Shown here: positions 61,089-64,000 of the stretch, piece by piece
Position numbering within the stretch: position 1 is the stretch's first letter
How the letters are laid out: each line of letters starts with the position of its first letter
Assembly (NCBI RefSeq): GCF_000471905.2
Contig: NW_006498150.1
Location: forward strand, 1,173,299 to 1,237,298
Origin: Amborella trichopoda
Lineage: Eukaryota > Streptophyta > Magnoliopsida > Amborellales > Amborellaceae
Reading direction: 5' to 3'
DNA length: 64,000 bases
Notes under the pieces: model-generated
Seen by the model: the letters and a program-made list of their open reading frames with translations, nothing else
What the model was told of the DNA's origin: nothing
Database searches by the model: none
Translations under genes and position numbers: made by a program

Positions 61089-63780
61089 TGGTGAGGATCC
61101 CGGAATCCCGAAACCCGCTTTGTCCCTCTGGTGCACATGATGGACCGTCTAGCTCACTATTGTTGAACTAAAAATGGTTTGCCCCTCCCAGACTATGATC
61201 CACCTAATTAGGGGAGAGTGGATTAGGATGCTCTGTCCCTCTGTGCCATTCAACAATATTGCCTGTCATTCATTGGAGGCTGAGGTCTACTCCTTCCTGG
61301 TTAACCCAAGGCTTGGCATTTCCACCCACTATTTCAAGATCTGCAACAGCATGATGCAAACTTGGCTGGATCTATGGGCATGTGCCCCTACCCCATCTTT
61401 CCCAGCCCATAGAAGCATATAGATTGCACCATATTATTGCAATCTCAAATAGTAGGCGGACATGTGCTCAATGAGGAAGGAGCAGCCGTCTGCCCCCTAT
61501 CACTGATAGGCAAAATATTGTTGTACTGCCAGAAAGGGACAAAGCGTCTGTCATCCACTCTCCCCGAGCTAGGTAGATCATAGTCTGGGAGGGGCATAGT
61601 TGTTTCAGTTCAACAATAGTGAGCCAAACAGTTCCTCTATATGCACTAGAGCGACAAAAGCGGTTTCTGAACTAGATTTTTTTTTTTGGTTATTTAGAGA
61701 AACCACTTTTCTTCCCAAGAAAAAGAAATTTTTAGATCTCTTTTAGAAAAGTAGGGTTTGGGAACCCATGAGAGTCTATTACATAAAAGATTTGGTGATA
61801 TCAATGCATGAATTGACCAAGTCCCTTGGGAAGCTCTGAAAGTTTTTCTGTGACTTGGTTTCCTATCAAGTCAATTTGCCTGGCCTATGATTACTTGTAA
61901 ATGGCAAATATCCAATTGGAGGGAAATTTATGGGTAGTATAGGATTATTTTGAAGCAGTATAATTGATCATGGGCCAGCATGAGTTCTCTTGTAATATAT
62001 CTTGTAGGCAATTTGTGGCCCTGCTTTCCTGTGGGCACAAAATCCAAGCTTGGTTCTTACATGCGCAAGTGTGCAAGTGGGTAATAAGGTTCAAAATTGC
62101 CTATTCTTTTCCACATCAGAACTTTTTTGTTGTTTATCTATGAATTACAAATTTGTTATTCTTAGGGCAAGTAGTTTTTCTTCTTCAAATTTTGAGAAAA
62201 GAAAGATTTTTGAGAAAGAAAAATAATCCTGGAGCAGATGCTTCCGCTAGACACTGTTGATGCACGCTCATCTTGTTGTAGGGATGGAGAACTGCAAGCT
62301 ATGAACATTTATAGAAAATGTCATTAGTTCTCCTTTTATGCATCAGGGTTCCCTCCACTGAAATGTGCTTCTAAAACTATTGCCATCGGTACGGTTCGGA
62401 GGAATAATCACTGTGCGAATTTTGTGTCTTTTAGCAAATATTTCTTTTATTGTTGGCCTAAACCATTCAACAAAATCAATTAAGGTGTTATTAACCAGAA
62501 ACATTCATATATTGAACTGACAGCCCATGACATCATGCAAGGGGCCACTACTAAAGTATCAATACAAATGTCTTAGCTTCTGATATGTCAAATAAATGAT
62601 ATCTTTATTTGCAAATTTTTAAAATTCACGGTTCCCATCGGTTCATATATTTCATCTTGTGTTATATGAAGTGCAATTTTGTTGTCAGGAAGTTGCCTTT
62701 TTATGTATGGCTCCTAATAGGTTATCCTACATAAGAGTCTGCTATAAGCATCAACCTCGGCTTTTTAGATTGGTTTTACAAAAAGTTATATCATTTATGC
62801 ATATATAATTCATGTGTTAATGGTCTAATCAATCAGAAAATCACCAACCAAAACTCTGGTTTCAGATTTCAATACGGAAGGTCTCCCTTCCACATCACAT
62901 CACGTGGACAGTGTAAGGGTGCACAAGCACCTTTTCAACAGATTAAACATGGCCACATCCAACAGCCATAAAAGAATTTAATTTTTTATTTTTAGTTTTT
63001 ATTTAAAATGATATTTATTTGAAATTTGGGTTATAGATGTCCTTTTAATAAGGTGAACCAAATAAAAATATTTTGAACAAAAAAGTTGACCAAAATAACC
63101 TTAAATTGTTGCAAAGGTTTTTTGGTCAATTTTTTATTAAGATGTATTTTGTTATTTTTATTTTATGTGGTGTATAACAATACATCTATACCCAAAATTT
63201 CAGATAAATATCATTGTAATAAAAAAAATTACGAAACTCTTTTTGGGCCATTGGGGTTGATGCCAAGTACAATTTGAACCATTGAAGGGTGCTTGTGCAC
63301 CCTTCAAATGTTTACATGATGTGGGCGCTGTACCATCCCTCAATATACCCTAAGAAAGACATGATTCTGCCCTTCTGACGTCCTGACTCTGACATGGAAC
63401 CTACCTCAATTCTTTCTGCTTGTGGCTTCCTACTGATATGGACACTTTGTTTCTTATTTATATATACAGACTAATTCCACTTTCTAAAGTGGTTCTTCTT
63501 CTTTTTAACCAAAATCTATATAGACGTTAAGCAACAGTTAGGCAGTGTCTTCTTTACAGGCTGTTGGGGAGGAAAATATGTTGACATTATCTATCTTCTA
63601 CGTGCAGGTTCTGATCGAGGTTTCAAGAGCTGCTATGTCTTTGGACATTGTCTATCAATCAGCAGATATGGACTGGGTTTGGTTCCTTCACTATGTGCCC
63701 TTCTGGGAGTACTGGTTACATACACTATGAAACTTGACCCTGCTAATTCAAAACAATTACTCGAGCCATTGCTTGGGTAG
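38704..63780 (+). CDS. MFSD12-like major facilitator transporter, 12 exons
   Basis: A polytopic membrane transporter of the MFS_2 (glycoside-pentoside-hexuronide type) family, closest to plant and animal MFSD12-like proteins. The human member imports cysteine into lysosomes and melanosomes; the plant substrate is not known. Exons: 38704-38873, 39875-39944, 40333-40529, 40653-40728, 40834-40917, 40990-41069, 41255-41381, 50181-50240, 50419-50469, 50563-50721, 59931-60063, 63608-63780. All introns are GT-AG, the phases agree, and the total is 1380 nt, giving 459 residues. Key segments: FYYGVGHMLNDITSSCWFTY (first membrane helix), LSGQVADGVTTIFVGELIDR (family motif spanning exons 2-3), STSRVALTSCRNAFTMVANL, VGMESFLVGRDLNGCAFVYG, and the end LEPLLG. 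The start is the first ATG in this frame before the conserved region. Introns 7 and 10 (8799 and 9209 bp) are swollen by repeats. No break was found in the coding exons, so the gene looks functional. Confidence 0.92.
44373..47170 (+). mobile_element. Ty3/gypsy-like LTR retrotransposon, broken and gapped
   Basis: The left LTR spans about 44373-44852. The visible part of the right LTR is 46833-47170 and ends in the same CTCCCTGCATCAA. Directly after the left LTR is TGGTATCAGAGC (44854-44865), a tRNA-Met primer-binding site. A gag region follows, with a capsid-type stretch and a CCHC zinc knuckle (CYQCNEPRHCSFEC) at about 45860-45905. A possible 5-bp duplication, TTTAT, flanks the element (44368-44372; 47171-47175), though the T-rich context weakens it. 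About 17 differences by eye across some 335 aligned LTR bases (near 5%) point to an insertion a few million years old at usual plant rates. No pol sequence is visible; it is absent or hidden in the 751-N gap. The gag is broken several times. Gypsy over copia is inferred from the gag. Confidence 0.85.
46082..46832. other. Assembly gap (751 N)
   Basis: A run of N inside the LTR element. It hides the start of the right LTR and any sequence between gag and that LTR, so the true length is unknown. Long reading frames crossing it are artefacts. Confidence 0.99.
48600..50180. other. Remainder of intron 7
   Basis: AT-rich intron sequence. Two matching inverted segments, ATTACACATATATC followed by TGTTATTTTAAGC at 48770-48795 and GCTTAAAATAATGG then ATATATGTGTAATTT at 49634-49663, suggest a fold-back element of about 0.9 kb spanning 48755-49675. 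Inside it are many short inverted words such as TTCGGA/TCCGAAA. No gene. Confidence 0.45.
51390..51830 (-). mobile_element. LINE relic with zf-RVT-like remnant
   Basis: On the minus strand near 51570-51620 is TVEHLLVQCPSD, which matches the ETVEHLLVHCP core of the zf-RVT domain of plant LINEs. The surrounding 400 bp has no continuous frame. It is an old, heavily decayed copy in intron 10. Confidence 0.45.
52021..54076. repeat. Long dispersed repeat, copy B, in intron 10
   Basis: It is colinear with copy A in intron 7 but without a nested element. Landmarks are ATACAATCTAGGATC (52148), CACCCAATTCCTTGACCGATGG (52350), GGGCTCATGATTGGC, AAGAGCAAGTCTAGC, CTCCCTGGGCATCTCTCC, CAAGGGATGACCCACTT, GGTCAGTCAACTCACAC, and the end AAACCCAACAAT. 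The copies are clearly diverged. No protein-coding domain was recognised in either. Confidence 0.6.
55030..55362. repeat. Probable fold-back MITE with GC-rich ends
   Basis: The left end contains GGACTCGGCTGAGTGGACTC. The right end has the inverted word GAGTCCACTCAGACGCG, then GCCGAGGGCCGAGCTGAG. The centre is very T-rich. Target duplication was not identified. Confidence 0.5.
55940..56215. repeat. GGTCCAGG-type repeat block plus (GA)n tract
   Basis: 55940-56120 holds repeated words such as CAGGTCAGGTCCAGGGT, GACCCAGACC, TGGGTCCAGATC and CTGACCTGTACCC. They resemble the blocks at 16495, 19090 and 58925. (GA)n and GAGACAGAC tracts follow at 56161-56210. Confidence 0.5.
56880..57545. repeat. 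Long dispersed repeat, copy C, inverted
   Basis: Reverse complementary to the left part of copy B. GAATCGGGTGTGGGGCATACC (57160), GATCCTAGGTTATAT (57365), TATTATGGCACTTGTAAGAGG (57410) and TTGAATTCCACATAACCAC (57482) match, in reversed order, points at 52020-52360. GGCATTAGAGCC on the minus strand at about 57525 resembles a tRNA-Met primer site, which would suit an LTR-type origin. Confidence 0.5.
57799..57862. repeat. (CT)n(GT)n compound microsatellite
   Basis: A (CT)n run passes directly into (GT)n with CGTG interruptions, in intron 10. Confidence 0.95.
58052..58444. mobile_element. MULE-type MITE, family copy 4, in intron 10
   Basis: A 393-bp element. The left end is GGGCGTGGTTTGCATAAGG. 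The right end, reverse complemented, is AGAAAACGTTTATATAAGG. Both arms continue with TG(C/T)CAACCTTA and reach GGTGCACCT / GGCGCACCT. An exact 9-bp duplication, AAATATTAT, flanks it at 58043-58051 and 58445-58453. The interior is colinear with copy 1 (AGCTCAAAAAAT; GTCGAGATGATCAATTG). Confidence 0.9.
58454..59930. other. Remainder of intron 10
   Basis: 58505-58680 is AG-rich low-complexity sequence. 58925-59060 is a GGTC/GACC-rich block of the dispersed type. 59227-59239 is a G-run. Nothing coding was recognised until exon 11 at 59931, which is preceded by a good pyrimidine tract and CAACAG. Confidence 0.5.
60576..60608. repeat. (TG)n microsatellite
   Basis: A TGTG run in intron 11, preceded by GCGTGCGCATGCATG. 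Confidence 0.95.
60790..61086. repeat. Compound microsatellite with ACGT repeats and a gap
   Basis: The order is (CT)n, (AT)n, (ACGT)n, an unresolved 20-N gap at 60895-60914, then more ACGT/GTAGTA and CGTCGT repeats, (CT)n and (AT)n. A single N at 60803 marks an uncertain base. The mirror-like order of the CT/AT runs on both sides of the ACGT core is unusual and may reflect a collapsed assembly or a fold-back. Confidence 0.9.
61109..61669. mobile_element. Fold-back MITE with arms of about 170 bp, in intron 11
   Basis: The left arm contains GCTCACTATTGTTGAACT, then GCCCCTCCCAGACTATGATC and GGGGAGAGTGGAT. The right arm repeats these in reverse complement (GATCATAGTCTGGGAGGGGC; AGTTCAACAATAGTGAGCC). 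The arms extend outward to CGAAACCCGCTTTGTCCCTC / CAGAAACCGCTTTTGTCGC. Arms of this length with a centre of about 200 bp are typical of a fold-back MITE. It abuts the (AT)n tract. The ORF inside is not a gene. Confidence 0.8.
62889..63326. mobile_element. Fold-back MITE in intron 11
   Basis: Both ends carry (A)AGGGTGCACAAGCACC in inverted orientation (62915-62931 and 63286-63305). The arms extend outward to CCACATCA. The AT-rich interior is itself partly self-complementary (TTGACCAAAATAACC / GGTTTTTTGGTCAA at about 63085-63130). No target duplication was resolved. Confidence 0.7.
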
Positions 63781-64000
63781 AAAGATATTATTACAAGCTA
63801 AAACCAAACACTAAGCAGGCAAAAGAAACTCTTGTAACCTTCCAAAATTCTTCTTTGTTACTTGTAAATTCTTCACAATATATACATTTTAGTTGGTAGG
63901 AGATTCATTTGCTTTACCTGCTTCTTTCACTCGTTCACAGTCTGCAATTAGTTACCATTGGAGAACTTTCTTTTCTAACTTTCAGCCAGCATGGGATGCA
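63781..64000 (+). other. 3' untranslated region of the MFS gene
   Basis: AT-rich sequence after the stop at 63778-63780. No clear AATAAA signal is visible; the transcript end is probably beyond or near the window edge. Confidence 0.5.

Noticed and set aside
60744-61136. ORFs encoding YIYIYI, RTYVRTYV and RERERE repeats
   Set aside because: Pure translations of the (AT)n, (ACGT)n and (CT)n microsatellites.
61174-61422. 82-codon ORF in intron 11
   Set aside because: Lies within the arms and centre of a fold-back MITE, with no family match.

Overview
This is a stretch of plant nuclear DNA, most likely an angiosperm with an expanded, AT-rich, transposon-laden genome. The evidence is interrupted genes with GT-AG introns (two near 9 kb), two plant-restricted families (DUF538 and DUF761), RTE- and L1-type LINE tails, many MITEs, a Ty3/gypsy element and a Caulimoviridae fossil. 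The species cannot be fixed from the sequence. Two blocks of N (46082-46832 and 60895-60914) show it is a gapped assembly.

Host genes. Only three are well supported. (1) 3-557 (+) is a DUF538 protein with a signal peptide. (2) 21276-21488 (+) is a 70-residue DUF761-like protein with a TATA box at the right distance. (3) 38704-63780 (+) is a 12-exon MFSD12-like major facilitator transporter. Its exons join in phase into a 459-residue protein ending at 63780. Its introns 7 (8.8 kb) and 10 (9.2 kb) hold most of the repeats in the right half of the window.

Layout. 560-6020 is non-coding DNA with a perfect 18-bp hairpin, a 37-bp tandem repeat and a duplicated block of about 1.06 kb. 6467-12060 is a broken, minus-strand Caulimoviridae fossil (petuvirus/florendovirus-like), with later LINE and hAT-like insertions in it. 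12.6-20.7 kb is mixed repeats: a MULE-type MITE, one unrecognised long ORF, a gag fragment, and an RTE tail nested in another repeat. 21.3 kb is the DUF761 gene. 22.9-24.3 kb is a 5'-truncated LINE. 24.6-34.1 kb is a dense MITE field: two MULE-type MITEs, two adjacent hAT-like MITEs, a 1.3 kb fold-back element, a pair of 231-bp fold-back MITEs, and tandem duplications. 34.4-38.7 kb is the probable promoter and leader of the MFS gene. It holds a 13-bp-TSD LINE insertion and a 48-bp triplication carrying splice-acceptor-like sites. 38.7-63.8 kb is the MFS gene.

The three genes do not form a functional unit. The clearest new result is a family of four MITEs, 384-394 bp long, with 9-bp target site duplications (exact in three copies, 8/9 in the fourth), at four separate loci. 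I saw no tRNA, rRNA or CRISPR array.
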